From Paradevosia shaoguanensis (lineage in GTDB: Bacteria > Pseudomonadota > Alphaproteobacteria > Rhizobiales > Devosiaceae): 64,000 bases of DNA. A model generated the notes under the pieces. It saw only the letters and a list, made by a program, of their open reading frames with translations, was not told where the DNA came from and did no database searches. A program made the translations under genes and the position numbers. Location of the stretch: NCBI RefSeq assembly GCF_016801025.1, contig NZ_CP068983.1:2039888-2103887 (forward strand). The letters run 5' to 3'. Each line of letters starts with the position of its first letter. Positions within the stretch are counted from its first letter, which is position 1. Shown piece after piece: positions 1 to 7,917 of the stretch.

Positions 1-180
1 CGGCAATTCCTCGCGCACCGCATAAAGCGCCTCGCCGACACCGGCGACATTGCCATGCCCGAAAATGGCGAAGACGCCGCCGAAGATCGGCACCTTCTCG
101 CCCTCGATCACCGTCATCTGCCGCGTCATGAACCGCGCCAGGGCCTGGGCCATGGTCAGTCGTACGGTCTTCTGGCTCAT
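1..180 (-). CDS. iolD: IolD, N-terminal part (3D-(3,5/4)-trihydroxycyclohexane-1,2-dione hydrolase); runs off the window
   Basis: IolD is the thiamine-diphosphate enzyme that opens the ring of the diketo intermediate in myo-inositol breakdown. Only the first 60 codons are present; the rest lies to the left of the window. The visible N-terminus has the family pattern: a short basic start, TMAQALARFM, then a segment ending FAIFGHGNVAGVGEAL, the TPP-enzyme N-terminal motif typical of IolD. The ATG at 180 is preceded by a GGAGAGGAAA ribosome binding site. It lies downstream of iolC on the same strand, as in rhizobial iolCDEB operons. A repeat-filled gap of about 350 bp separates the two, so co-transcription is likely but not shown. 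Confidence 0.85.
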   Translation of the reverse strand, partial: MSQKTVRLTMAQALARFMTRQMTVIEGEKVPIFGGVFAIFGHGNVAGVGEALYAVREELP

Positions 181-210
181 GGCCGTTTCCTCTCCGCCAG
201 GTGCTCCTGG

Positions 211-317
211 CTCACCCCCACCCTTGTTCCCTCCCCACAAGGGGGAGGGAGACCGTGGGGCTCGTTCTCGCCAAAACCCTCCCTCCCCCTTGTGGGGAGG
301 GCCGGGGTGGGGGTGAG
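211..317. repeat. GC-rich imperfect inverted repeat, type A copy 1
   Basis: Two arms of about 37-39 nt (211-249 and 281-317) are near-perfect reverse complements built around CTCCCCACAAGGGGGAGGG, with a spacer of about 31 nt. It fills the iolC-iolD gap together with the next repeat. A related copy lies at 3648-3780. The structure could form a strong mRNA hairpin. I see no coding capacity in it. Confidence 0.7.
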
Positions 318-346
318 CCCCAGACTCATTCTCTCGGGGCCCCAAG

Positions 347-510
347 CCCCCTCATCCGCCCTTCGGGCACCTTCTCCCCGACGGGGCGAAGGCCCTGCGG
401 CTCGATCTCGCCCAATTCCAGAACCTGGAACCTTGAGTTCGAACCCCGCCCCACCCCCCTCTTAACCTCGCCCCGTCGGGGAGAGGTCGGCCGAAGGCCG
501 GGTGAGGGGG
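347..510. repeat. GC-rich imperfect inverted repeat, type B
   Basis: The left arm (347-392, core CTTCTCCCCGACGGGGCG) and right arm (466-510, core CGCCCCGTCGGGGAGAGG) are largely reverse complements, separated by about 73 nt of less structured sequence. Palindromic intergenic elements of this kind are common in Hyphomicrobiales genomes. It ends 17 nt before the iolC stop codon and may act as an intercistronic stem-loop. No protein is plausibly encoded here. Confidence 0.65.
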
Positions 511-526
511 AGCCCCAGCCGCAATG

Positions 527-2452
527 CTAGCCCTCTACAGGCCCCGCAACCCGCTCCCAAATCCCCATAAGCGCCGCAAACCTTCCAGCCATATCAGCCA
601 CCGCCTGCTCATCACTCATATTCCCAGCAAACCACGCCTTGGCCGCATCGGCAAAGATCGTCCGCCCGACGGCAAAGCCCTTAACCGCCTTGGCCGCCTG
701 CGCCGCCTCAAAACCCTTTTCGAGTTCATCCTGCGGCGCATCGAGCCCCAGCAGCACCACGCCCCGGCACCAGGGATCGTTGGCCTCGATCACCCCATCC
801 ACCGCGCGCCACGCCGCCTCGCTCTTCTGGGGTTCGAGCTTCCACCAGTCCGGCTTGATTCCGGCCGCATAAAGCTCGGTCAAAGCCCGCGCCACCGTGT
901 CGTCCTCGAGCGCGCCGTGCTTGCCGGCAATGATCTCGACCAGAATGTCGCGCCCGACTTTTCGCGCCGCCTCATAGGCCGTGCGCAGCTTTTCGGTCTG
1001 GGTGCGCTTCAGCTCAGGCTCGTCGTCGGGGTGATAAAAGCAAAGCACCTTGATGCAATGGTCCACCGGCCATTCCACCAGCCGGCTCCCCACATCCTGC
1101 GAGAACTCGAATTGCAGCGGCCGGCTCCCCGGCAGCTCGATCGGCTTGCCGATCCAGAATTTTTGAAATTTTGTCGAGGCGAAGAGGGCATCGCGGCCGT
1201 ATTTGTCGTCGAGCAGCATGCCGAAGCCGTCGCGGTCGCCGGCCACCCGCGCCGCCGCTTCCACCGCCAGCGCCTTGAAGGCGGGAATGCGCTCGGCCTT
1301 GTCGCCGGCAATGGCTTCGAGCTGGGAGCGGTGGTCGATGGCAAGCGCCATCAGCCGCGGATAGTGCCGCCGCCGATTGGTCGCCCAATGCAGGTGGTTG
1401 AGGCTTTCGTCCTTGCGCAGCGCCTTCTCCTTGGACCCATTGGCCAGGAAATAGGAAAGCTCCTCCCAGCTTGGATATTCGGGCGCGCAGAGCAGGCGCG
1501 AGACGGCAAAGGCCCCGCAGGCATTGGCCCAGGTCGCCGAGACCGCATGCGGCTCGCCGCGCAGCCAGCCGCGCAGAAATCCCGACATGAAGGCGTCGCC
1601 AGCGCCCAGCACGTTAAAGACCTCGATGGGAAAACCCTTGCCGACAATGCCCTGTTCGAGATCGTCGGAAATGGCGCCGTCATAGACGATGCAGCCCATC
1701 GGCCCGCGCTTGAGCACGATCACCGCGTTGGTGAGGGCGCGAATGGTCTTGAGCGCGGCCACCAGCGTCGCTTCGCCCGAGGCGATCAGCACTTCCTCCT
1801 CGGTGCCGACGATCAGGTCGCAATCGGCCAGCACCGATTTGTAGACCGCCGAAACGCCGTCCGATTTCACATAGCGCTCAAAGCCCGCCTCGTGCCCGCC
1901 GAGCCCCCAGAGGTTGGGCCGGTAGTCGATGTCGAACACGACCTTGCGCCCATGCGCCTTGGCGATGGAAATGGCCTTCTTCTGCGCCGCCGCGCTATGT
2001 GGTTTGGAAAAATGCGTCCCCGTCACCACGATGGCGCGGGCGCTGGCAATGTGCGCCTCGTCGATATCGCCTTCATCGAGCGCCATATCAGCGCAATCGG
2101 TGCGATAAAAGATCATGGGCGAAACGCCCTCGGCCTCGACCGAGAGCAGCACCAGAGCCGTCAGCCGCTCCCTGTCGGTCGCCACGCCGGCCACGTCGAC
2201 GCCCTCGCGAAGCAGCTGCTCGCGGATGAAGCGTCCCATCTGTTCGTTGCCGACGCGGGTGATAAGCCCGGATTTGAGCCCCAGCCGCGCCGTACCGACG
2301 GCGATATTGGTGGGACAGCCGCCGACCGATTTGGCGAAGCTGCCGACGTCTTCCAGCCGGGTGCCGATCTGCTGGCCGTAAAGGTCCACCGAGGAGCGGC
2401 CAATGGTGATCACGTCGAGCCTGGGCTCGCTTTGACGTTCCTCACCGGCCAT
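527..2452 (-). CDS. iolC: Bifunctional 5-dehydro-2-deoxygluconokinase / aldolase-like protein (IolC with C-terminal DUF2090 domain)
   Basis: 641 aa. The N-terminal half (about residues 10-330) is a PfkB sugar kinase: it opens VITIGRSSVDLYG, has a GGCPTN nucleoside-type motif and ends with the anion-hole/catalytic motif NVLGAGDAFMSGF near residues 281-293. The C-terminal half (about 335-641) matches the DUF2090 aldolase-like domain found fused to IolC in proteobacteria. The fusion explains why the protein is nearly twice the length of a stand-alone IolC. The kinase phosphorylates 5-dehydro-2-deoxy-D-gluconate; cleavage by the second domain is inferred from family annotation. It is divergent from iolG across a 196 bp regulatory region. 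Confidence 0.92.
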   Translation of the reverse strand: MAGEERQSEPRLDVITIGRSSVDLYGQQIGTRLEDVGSFAKSVGGCPTNIAVGTARLGLKSGLITRVGNEQMGRFIREQLLREGVDVAGVATDRERLTALVLLSVEAEGVSPMIFYRTDCADMALDEGDIDEAHIASARAIVVTGTHFSKPHSAAAQKKAISIAKAHGRKVVFDIDYRPNLWGLGGHEAGFERYVKSDGVSAVYKSVLADCDLIVGTEEEVLIASGEATLVAALKTIRALTNAVIVLKRGPMGCIVYDGAISDDLEQGIVGKGFPIEVFNVLGAGDAFMSGFLRGWLRGEPHAVSATWANACGAFAVSRLLCAPEYPSWEELSYFLANGSKEKALRKDESLNHLHWATNRRRHYPRLMALAIDHRSQLEAIAGDKAERIPAFKALAVEAAARVAGDRDGFGMLLDDKYGRDALFASTKFQKFWIGKPIELPGSRPLQFEFSQDVGSRLVEWPVDHCIKVLCFYHPDDEPELKRTQTEKLRTAYEAARKVGRDILVEIIAGKHGALEDDTVARALTELYAAGIKPDWWKLEPQKSEAAWRAVDGVIEANDPWCRGVVLLGLDAPQDELEKGFEAAQAAKAVKGFAVGRTIFADAAKAWFAGNMSDEQAVADMAGRFAALMGIWERVAGPVEG

Positions 2453-2526
2453 GCTTGGCTCCCCTTCGGAAAAGTATTGGACAGGCTTTTGCCGTCGCTA
2501 TATGCCTAGGCCGAAATGAAACATCA

Positions 2527-2561
2527 ATTCTGAATTATCGTCAATTCAGAATGTTTGTTCT
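2527..2561. promoter_or_regulatory. Operator-like inverted repeats in the iolC/iolG divergent promoter region
   Basis: A perfect 10-bp inverted repeat, ATTCTGAATT (2527-2536) and AATTCAGAAT (2543-2552), is separated by 6 nt. Overlapping its right arm is AGAA-TGTTTG-TTCT (2548-2561), which has the NGAA-N6-TTCN geometry of the rhizobial IolR box. Its position between divergent iolC and iolG fits a shared operator. No protein binding can be shown from sequence. Confidence 0.5.
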
Positions 2562-2648
2562 GTTTTGGACGATGGGAGCCGCGGCCGGAAGAGGCCGTTC
2601 ATCTTCGTTCAGAATCCATTCAGATTCCCGGCTTTTTGGAGGCATGGC

Positions 2649-3638
2649 ATGGTGCGGTTTGGTGTTCTTGGGGCAGGGCGTATCGGCAATGTCCACGCGC
2701 AGACACTGGCGAATTCGGGGCGGGCCAGTGTCGCCTATATCGCCGACGCCATGCCCGACGCGGCCAGCGCGCTGGCCGGCAAGGTTGGCGCCAAGGTCGC
2801 CTCGGTCGCCGACGTGATCGCGGCCAAGGACGTTGATGCCATTCTCATCGCCACCCCCACCGACACTCATGCCGACCTCATCGAGGAAGCCGCCCGCGCC
2901 GGCAAGGCCATCCTTTGCGAGAAGCCGGTTTCGCTTTCGGTCGAACGCATCGAAAAGTGCCTGCCGGTGGTCGAAAAGGCCGGCGTGCCGCTGATGATCG
3001 GCTTCCACCGCCGCTACGATCCCAATTATTCGGTGCTCGAAAAGCGCCTGCGCAACGGCGAGATCGGCGACGTCGAAATCGTCACCATCGCCTGCCGCGA
3101 TCCCTCCGCCCCGCCTGTCTCCTATATCGAGCGCTCGGGCGGCCTCTATCGCGACATGATGATCCATGATTTCGATATGGCCCGGTTCCTGCTCGGCGAA
3201 GAGCCGGTCGTCGTCCATGCCTTGGGCGGCAACCTCGTCGATCCCGCCATCGGCAAGGCCGGTGACATTGACACCGCCGCCGTCCATATGCAGACCGCCT
3301 CGGGAAAAATCGCCGTCATCACCAATTCCCGCCGCGCCACCTACGGCCACGACCAGCGCATCGAAGTGCATGGTTCCAAAGGGCTTTTGCGCGCCGGGAA
3401 CGTGCATGTGACGACGGTGGAAAAGGCCGACGAAAGCGGCTGGATCGAAGACAAGATCCCGTTCTCGTTTATCGAACGGTACGAAGAAGCCTACCGAATC
3501 GAGATCAACGCCTTCCTGGATTTTCTGGAAAAAGGCCAGCAGCCGACGGCCTCGGGCTATGACGGCCTGATGGCCCAGAAGCTGGCGGAAGCGGCCACGG
3601 AATCGCTCAAGACCGGGCAGGCGGTCAGGATCAAATAG
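2649..3638 (+). CDS. iolG: Inositol 2-dehydrogenase IolG (Gfo/Idh/MocA family)
   Basis: 329 aa. It oxidises myo-inositol to scyllo-inosose with NAD+, the first step of the pathway. The Rossmann motif GVLGAGRIGNVH is at residues 4-15, the EKP catalytic lysine motif follows after about 90 residues, and the GGLYRDMMIHDFDM stretch near 164-177 carries the Asp and His conserved in IolG. The ATG at 2649 has a GGAGG about 7 nt upstream; reading frames extending further upstream have no such site. It is transcribed away from iolC. The overlapping ATG at 2644 is out of frame. Confidence 0.93.
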   Translation: MVRFGVLGAGRIGNVHAQTLANSGRASVAYIADAMPDAASALAGKVGAKVASVADVIAAKDVDAILIATPTDTHADLIEEAARAGKAILCEKPVSLSVERIEKCLPVVEKAGVPLMIGFHRRYDPNYSVLEKRLRNGEIGDVEIVTIACRDPSAPPVSYIERSGGLYRDMMIHDFDMARFLLGEEPVVVHALGGNLVDPAIGKAGDIDTAAVHMQTASGKIAVITNSRRATYGHDQRIEVHGSKGLLRAGNVHVTTVEKADESGWIEDKIPFSFIERYEEAYRIEINAFLDFLEKGQQPTASGYDGLMAQKLAEAATESLKTGQAVRIK

Positions 3639-3647
3639 GGTCTGGGG

Positions 3648-3780
3648 CTCACCCCCCTCCCAGCCTCCCCCGCAAGGGGGGAGGTGCTCCGACCGAGCCG
3701 GCCGTACCCAACGTGCCTCCCTGCACCACCCGCGCCGGCACGTCACCTCCCCCCTTGCGGGGGAGGGACAGGGTGGGGGT
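3648..3780. repeat. GC-rich imperfect inverted repeat, type A copy 2
   Basis: The left arm (3648-3686, core CTCCCCCGCAAGGGGGGAGG) and right arm (3744-3779, core CCTCCCCCCTTGCGGGGGAG) pair almost fully around a spacer of about 57 nt. It resembles the 211-317 element in composition and layout. It lies directly after iolG, where it may act as a 3' mRNA stem-loop or transcription end for the convergent iolG and iolR. Confidence 0.65.
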
Positions 3781-3832
3781 AGCCAAAAGCTCGATTCCCG
3801 CGCCACCCCGCACTGACGGCCCCCCACCCCCG

Positions 3833-3915
3833 CTCTTCCCCGGCGAAGGCCGGGGCCCACGGATCGCTCCACACACGCTGCGCACTGCAATAGGCCCCGG
3901 CCGTCGCCGGGGAGT
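3833..3915. repeat. Dispersed intergenic element of about 80 bp, type C copy 1
   Basis: It contains a GGGGCCCACGGAT core, a CTCCAC stretch and GCAATAGGCCCCGG, flanked by CCCCGGC/GCCGGGG-type arms. A second copy at 10792-10877 has the same order of blocks with a divergent centre. The pairing arms make it a mobile-looking palindromic unit. The stretch from 3639 to 3972 holds no gene apart from these repeats. Confidence 0.65.
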
Positions 3916-3972
3916 TCGCGTTCGTTGATCGTTCGTTGAAAGCGCGCCGCCAGCCGGCGCAACCCGCGCAGA

Positions 3973-4827
3973 TTACTCCGCCCGTTTCCCCGCCACCGCC
4001 ACGCTCAGCGCCATGGCCAGCGCCATGGTTGCCGCCATCGAGCGGAAACCCTCGAAATTGGCCTCGACGATCTCGAGGCAAACCGCGGCTTTTCCCGCAA
4101 TCGGCGAGAACGGGCTGTCGGTCACCGAAACCAGCGGCGCGCCGCGCTCGACTGCCGCATTGGTCAGCGCCACGGTTTCGGAGGCATAGGGCGTGAAGCT
4201 GATCGCCAGCACGGCGTCATCGGCGTCGATGAAGCTCGCCTGTTCGGCGCCGAGCCCGGCCACGCCATCCACGAGGATGTGCCGGATGCCCAGCTTGCCC
4301 ATGGCATAGGCCATGTAGGAGGTGATGGGGAACGAGCGGCGCAGCCCGATGAGATAGATGGTCTTGGCTCCGGCCAGCACCTCGATGGCGCGATCCAGCG
4401 CCTCCGGTTCGAGCCGGGCGCGATAATCCTCGACGCTGCGTTCGGCGGCATCCAGGAACCCGGCCAGCACCAGGCCCGCCTTGCTGCCCCCCAGCCCATG
4501 CTCCCTGAGCTGGGCCAGCCGTTCGTCGTAGCTCGGCACCTTTTCGCGCAACCGTGAGCGGAAAACGTCCTGCAGGTCCGAAAAGCCCTGGTAGCCCAGC
4601 GCCTGGGAGAAGCGCACGAGGGTCGAGGGTTGCACCTCGGCCTTCGCGGCGATGCCGGCGGCGGTGCCGAAGGCGATTTCGTCCGGATTGTCGAGCGCGT
4701 AGCTCGCCACCTGCGTCAGGCGCCGCGGCAGCTTTTCCCAGCGCGCCGCGATCAGGGCCCGCAGCGCGGAGAAATCGCGCGGGGCGCCGTTGTCCTGGGT
4801 GTCGCTATCATCGGTGGAACTGCTCAT
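3973..4827 (-). CDS. iolR: RpiR-family transcriptional regulator, probable IolR
   Basis: 284 aa. The N-terminal half (about residues 20-100) is an RpiR-type helix-turn-helix with the characteristic LPRRLTQVASYALDNPDEIAF and QPSTLVRFSQALGYQGF segments. The C-terminal half (about 130-265) is a SIS sugar-phosphate-isomerase fold that would bind a phosphorylated inositol intermediate. Its location between iolG and a sugar ABC importer, plus two exact GGAA-N6-TTCC boxes in its upstream region, supports the name IolR and autoregulation. Strictly, sequence alone proves only RpiR family membership. Confidence 0.82.
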   Translation of the reverse strand: MSSSTDDSDTQDNGAPRDFSALRALIAARWEKLPRRLTQVASYALDNPDEIAFGTAAGIAAKAEVQPSTLVRFSQALGYQGFSDLQDVFRSRLREKVPSYDERLAQLREHGLGGSKAGLVLAGFLDAAERSVEDYRARLEPEALDRAIEVLAGAKTIYLIGLRRSFPITSYMAYAMGKLGIRHILVDGVAGLGAEQASFIDADDAVLAISFTPYASETVALTNAAVERGAPLVSVTDSPFSPIAGKAAVCLEIVEANFEGFRSMAATMALAMALSVAVAGKRAE

Positions 4828-4885
4828 CGCTGCCTTCCTCCTCCCCGCGCCGGCCCGGCGTCAATGGTCGGGCGGGTTTATCCCC

Positions 4886-4899
4886 GGAATGCCTGTTCC
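4886..4899. promoter_or_regulatory. IolR-type box 1 (GGAA-TGCCTG-TTCC)
   Basis: An exact match to the GGAA-N6-TTCC palindrome described for rhizobial IolR. It lies 59 bp upstream of the iolR start codon and about 120 bp from the second exact match at 5007. It could serve iolR autoregulation. Confidence 0.6.
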
Positions 4900-4986
4900 A
4901 GGCTAGAATTCCCCGCTGCCCCGCCCTTGCCGGCGCTCTATCGGAGAAATTCCCGAAATCGTCATCAGGGGGACCAATAATGTCCC

Positions 4987-5057
4987 TTGACCTTTGCAAA
5001 ATACGTGGAATAAATATTCCAAGACAAGATAAAAAGCAGCGTTTGTTCCAATTGGAA
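4987..5057 (+). promoter_or_regulatory. Importer promoter with IolR-type box 2 (GGAA-TAAATA-TTCC)
   Basis: A TTGACC -35-like hexamer (4987-4992) is followed after 16 nt by AATAAA (5009-5014). The second exact GGAA-N6-TTCC box (5007-5020) covers that -10 position, so binding would block transcription. A further symmetric TTCCAATTGGAA lies at 5046-5057, just before the first importer gene. The promoter hexamers are weak matches and are inferred; the palindromes are seen directly. Confidence 0.55.
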
Positions 5058-5084
5058 TGACGAATGCTTGAGGGGAGGAGCGGA

Positions 5085-5873
5085 ATGGCGGAAACGTCAT
5101 CCACGCCGCTACTGGAGGCCAAGGGCATCTCCAAGTATTTCGGCGCGATCACGGCCCTGCATAATGTCAATTTTCACGTCGCCCACGGCGAAGTGCTCGG
5201 CGTCGTCGGCGATAATGGCGCCGGCAAGTCGACGCTGATGAAGATTCTCTCGGGCCTCTACACGCCCAGCGAAGGCCAGCTCTTCTTCGATGGTCAGCCG
5301 GTGCAGTTCTCCAGCCCCAAGCATGCCCGGGCCCTCGGCATCGAGATGGTCTACCAGGATTTTGCGCTGGCCGGGAACATGCCGATCTACGAGAACATCT
5401 ATCTGGGCCGCGAGCCGGGCCGGAAGCTCGGGCCGCTGACTCTCATCAATCACCACGAAGCGCGCGAGATGGCGAGTCGCCACCTCGACAATCTCAAGAT
5501 CCACGTCAAGTCGATCGACCAGAATACCGAGGAACTCTCGGGCGGTCAGCGTCAGGCCGTCGCCATCGCCCGCGCCACGGCGTTTTCAGCCAAACTCGTC
5601 ATCATGGACGAGCCGACGGCGGCCCTCGCCATCAAGGAGGTCGGCAAGGTGCTCGACCTCATAAAAAGCCTCAAGGATCACGGCGTCGCCGTCATCATCA
5701 TCTCGCACCGCATGGACGACATCTTCTATTGCTGCGACAGGGTGATGGCGCTCTATCAGGGCACCAATTTCGCCGATGCGCCACTGGACAAAACCCACCG
5801 CAACGAAGTCATCGGCTGGATCATGGGTACCAAGGGCCATACCGACAGCCTCGCCCATGACAGGCTGCAATGA
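5085..5873 (+). CDS. Sugar (probably inositol) ABC transporter ATP-binding protein
   Basis: 262 aa, a single ABC domain of the FrcA type. Walker A GDNGAGKST is at about 43-51, the signature LSGGQRQ at about 151-157 and Walker B VIMDEPTA at about 171-178. It powers a monosaccharide or polyol importer of the CUT2 class; most CUT2 ATPases have two ABC domains, the FrcA branch has one. The start at 5085 is chosen because AGGGGAGGAG precedes it; an in-frame ATG at 5064 has no ribosome binding site. Its stop overlaps the permease start (ATGA). The inositol assignment rests on the neighbouring iol genes. Confidence 0.85.
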   Translation: MAETSSTPLLEAKGISKYFGAITALHNVNFHVAHGEVLGVVGDNGAGKSTLMKILSGLYTPSEGQLFFDGQPVQFSSPKHARALGIEMVYQDFALAGNMPIYENIYLGREPGRKLGPLTLINHHEAREMASRHLDNLKIHVKSIDQNTEELSGGQRQAVAIARATAFSAKLVIMDEPTAALAIKEVGKVLDLIKSLKDHGVAVIIISHRMDDIFYCCDRVMALYQGTNFADAPLDKTHRNEVIGWIMGTKGHTDSLAHDRLQ

Positions 5874-6856
5874 TGTTCCATAACCCGCGCCTCGCCAAGT
5901 TCCTGGATACCTACGGCATCATTATCGTGGTCGTGGTGATGATGGCCATCCTTGCCGCCATCAAGCCCGGTGTGTTCCTGTCGGCCGAGAACCTCACCAA
6001 TATCTTGAAGCAAAACGCCTCGCTGGCGCTCCTGGCGCTGGGCATGTTCGTGGTCATCGTCACCGCCGGCATCGATCTTTCCGTCGGCTCCACCATGGCC
6101 CTGGCCATGGTGACGCTGGCCATTGCCAGCAAGGCGGGCGTGCCCTGGCCGCTGGTGCTGCTCATCGGCCCCGCCATCGGCATCGCCATGGGCCTCATCA
6201 ACGGCCTTGGCCTCACGCTGCTGCGCCTGCCGCATCCTTTCATCATGACGCTGGGCACGCTCAACATCGCGCGCGGCCTCACCTATCTCGTCACCAACGG
6301 CGCCCCGGTTTCGGGCCTCCAGCCCGAAGTGCGCTATCTGGGCCAGGCCTATTATGACCTGGGCATCTTCGCCCCGCCGGCCGGCATTCCGGCCAGCCTC
6401 ATCGTGGTGCTGGTCTGCGCCATCGCGCTCTGGTGGTTCCTCGCCAAGACCTCGACGGGCCGGCACATCTTTGCCATCGGCGGCAACCCGCATGCGGCGC
6501 GGGTCTCGGGCATCAATGTCGATGCGGTGCTGGTCCTCGTCTACGTGCTCTGCGGGTTCTTCGCGGGCCTGGCCGGGCTGCTGCTCGCCGGCCGCACCGA
6601 TAGCGGCTTTCCGAACGCCGGCATCGGCATCGAGCTCGACGCCATCGCCGCCGTCATCATCGGGGGCGCCTCGTTCTTCGGCGGGCGCGGCACCGTGCTG
6701 GGCGTGCTGGCGGGCGTGCTCATCATGGGCATCCTGCGGAACGGGCTCAACATCAACAACGTTTCGGCGTTCTGGCAGATGATCCTGATCGGGCTCGTCA
6801 TCATCATCGCCGTCTATATCGACGTGCTACGCCGCCGCGCGGCTTTGCGCAGCTGA
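5870..6856 (+). CDS. Sugar (probably inositol) ABC transporter permease
   Basis: 328 aa, highly hydrophobic with about nine or ten membrane segments, of the BPD_transp_2 (CUT2) family typified by RbsC and FrcC. It contains the family patterns NLTNILKQNASLALLALGMF, a GIDLSVGS loop and GIGIELDAIAAVIIGGASFFGG. It forms the membrane channel of the importer. It is translationally coupled to the ATPase by a 4-nt overlap. The gap of 84 nt to the binding-protein gene holds no separate gene. Confidence 0.88.
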   Translation: MMFHNPRLAKFLDTYGIIIVVVVMMAILAAIKPGVFLSAENLTNILKQNASLALLALGMFVVIVTAGIDLSVGSTMALAMVTLAIASKAGVPWPLVLLIGPAIGIAMGLINGLGLTLLRLPHPFIMTLGTLNIARGLTYLVTNGAPVSGLQPEVRYLGQAYYDLGIFAPPAGIPASLIVVLVCAIALWWFLAKTSTGRHIFAIGGNPHAARVSGINVDAVLVLVYVLCGFFAGLAGLLLAGRTDSGFPNAGIGIELDAIAAVIIGGASFFGGRGTVLGVLAGVLIMGILRNGLNINNVSAFWQMILIGLVIIIAVYIDVLRRRAALRS

Positions 6857-6940
6857 GTTTACCAATCGTCGCCTGTAACCGTCTCCGGACGGGCGGCGCA
6901 CAAGACGAGGCGGAGACAGAAGGTTCTTAGGGAGGACCAA

Positions 6941-7846
6941 ATGAAGAAGCTTCTGCTGGCAGGCGTTGCGCTTGCTGCCATGACTGCAGTCTCGTATGCG
7001 GCCGATACCTATGTCGTCGGCATGAAGGGCCCCGGCGCAGGCAACCCGTTCTGGGCTGCGGTCGAGAAGGGCGCCAAGGACAAGGGCGCCGAGCTCGGCG
7101 TCGATGTCGTGGTCGTCGCCCCGCCGGCCGAATCCGACGTCCAGGCCCAGATCACCCAGATCGAGGACCTCATCGCCCAGAAGGTTTCGGGCATCGCCCT
7201 CGCCCCCACCGATCCCAATGCGCTCGCCCCGGTCGTCGACGCCGCCAAGGCCGCCGGCATCCCGGTGGTGTTCGTGGATACCAAGGGCGTCAACGAGGGC
7301 GTGACCTTTATCGGCACCGACAATGCCGTGGGCGCCGCGCTCGCCGCCGATTTCATGTGCAAGAACCTGCCGCAGGGCTCGGAAGTGGCAATCCTGCAGG
7401 GCCTGATCTCCCAGTCCACCGGCCAGGCGCGTGCCGAGGGCTCCAAGAAGGGCCTTGAAGCCTGCGGCCTCAAGGTCGTGGCCGAGCAGACCGCCGAATG
7501 GGATCGCGCCAAGGGCCAGTCGGTGATGGAGAACATCCTCACCGGCAACCCCAACATCAAGGGCGTCTTCGCCTCCAACGACAACATGGCGCTCGGCGCC
7601 GTCGAGGCCCTCAAGGCCGCGGCCAAGCTCCAGGACGTGATGGTGGTCGGCTTCGACGCCAATCCGGATGCCGCCGCTTCGATCCTTGCCGGGGAAATGA
7701 CCGCCTCCATCGCCCAGGCGCCGGGCAATATCGGCGGCTTCGGCGTGCAGGCGCTGGTTGACCTCAAGGCCGGCAAGACCATCGAACCGGTCATCGATAC
7801 CGGCACGGTGCTGGTCACCAAGGACAATGCCGAGCAGTATAAGTAA
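6941..7846 (+). CDS. Periplasmic sugar (probably inositol) substrate-binding protein
   Basis: 301 aa. A Sec signal peptide of about 20 residues ends VSYA, followed by a type I periplasmic-binding fold (Peripla_BP_4): ITQIEDLIAQKVSGIALAPTD, then PVVFVDTKG, then GVFASNDNMALGAVEAL. The strong GGGAGGACC ribosome binding site sits 6 nt before the ATG. It delivers substrate to the permease/ATPase pair upstream. A stem-loop with a T-run follows the gene at once, so this abundant protein can be expressed above the downstream oxidoreductase. Confidence 0.88.
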   Translation: MKKLLLAGVALAAMTAVSYAADTYVVGMKGPGAGNPFWAAVEKGAKDKGAELGVDVVVVAPPAESDVQAQITQIEDLIAQKVSGIALAPTDPNALAPVVDAAKAAGIPVVFVDTKGVNEGVTFIGTDNAVGAALAADFMCKNLPQGSEVAILQGLISQSTGQARAEGSKKGLEACGLKVVAEQTAEWDRAKGQSVMENILTGNPNIKGVFASNDNMALGAVEALKAAAKLQDVMVVGFDANPDAAASILAGEMTASIAQAPGNIGGFGVQALVDLKAGKTIEPVIDTGTVLVTKDNAEQYK

Positions 7847-7871
7847 TTTGGGATTTCCCTCCCTGCCCACG

Positions 7872-7900
7872 CGCCCGGACTACGGCCCGGGCGTTTTCTT
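7872..7900 (+). terminator. Rho-independent terminator or attenuator after the binding protein
   Basis: CGCCCGG (7872-7878) pairs with CCGGGCG (7887-7893), followed by TTTTCTT. It lies only 18 nt before the start codon of the next gene, so readthrough must set that gene's level unless it has its own promoter. Confidence 0.65.
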
Positions 7901-7917
7901 GACGGAGAGCTTTGCAA

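Noticed and set aside
211-510. CRISPR-like array in the iolC-iolD gap
   Set aside because: The repeats are inverted pairs rather than direct repeats with equal spacers, and no cas gene is near.
13-530. Small plus-strand frames in the repeat region
   Set aside because: They are Pro/Arg/Gly-rich products of palindromic GC sequence with no ribosome binding site or family pattern.
524-2509. A 661-codon open frame on the plus strand opposite iolC
   Set aside because: It is fully antisense to a clear IolC, has no family pattern and is rich in Arg, His and Gly as expected for a shadow frame in GC-rich DNA.
2541-3962. A 473-codon minus-strand frame opposite iolG
   Set aside because: Antisense to IolG and extends into GC-rich repeats; no protein family features.
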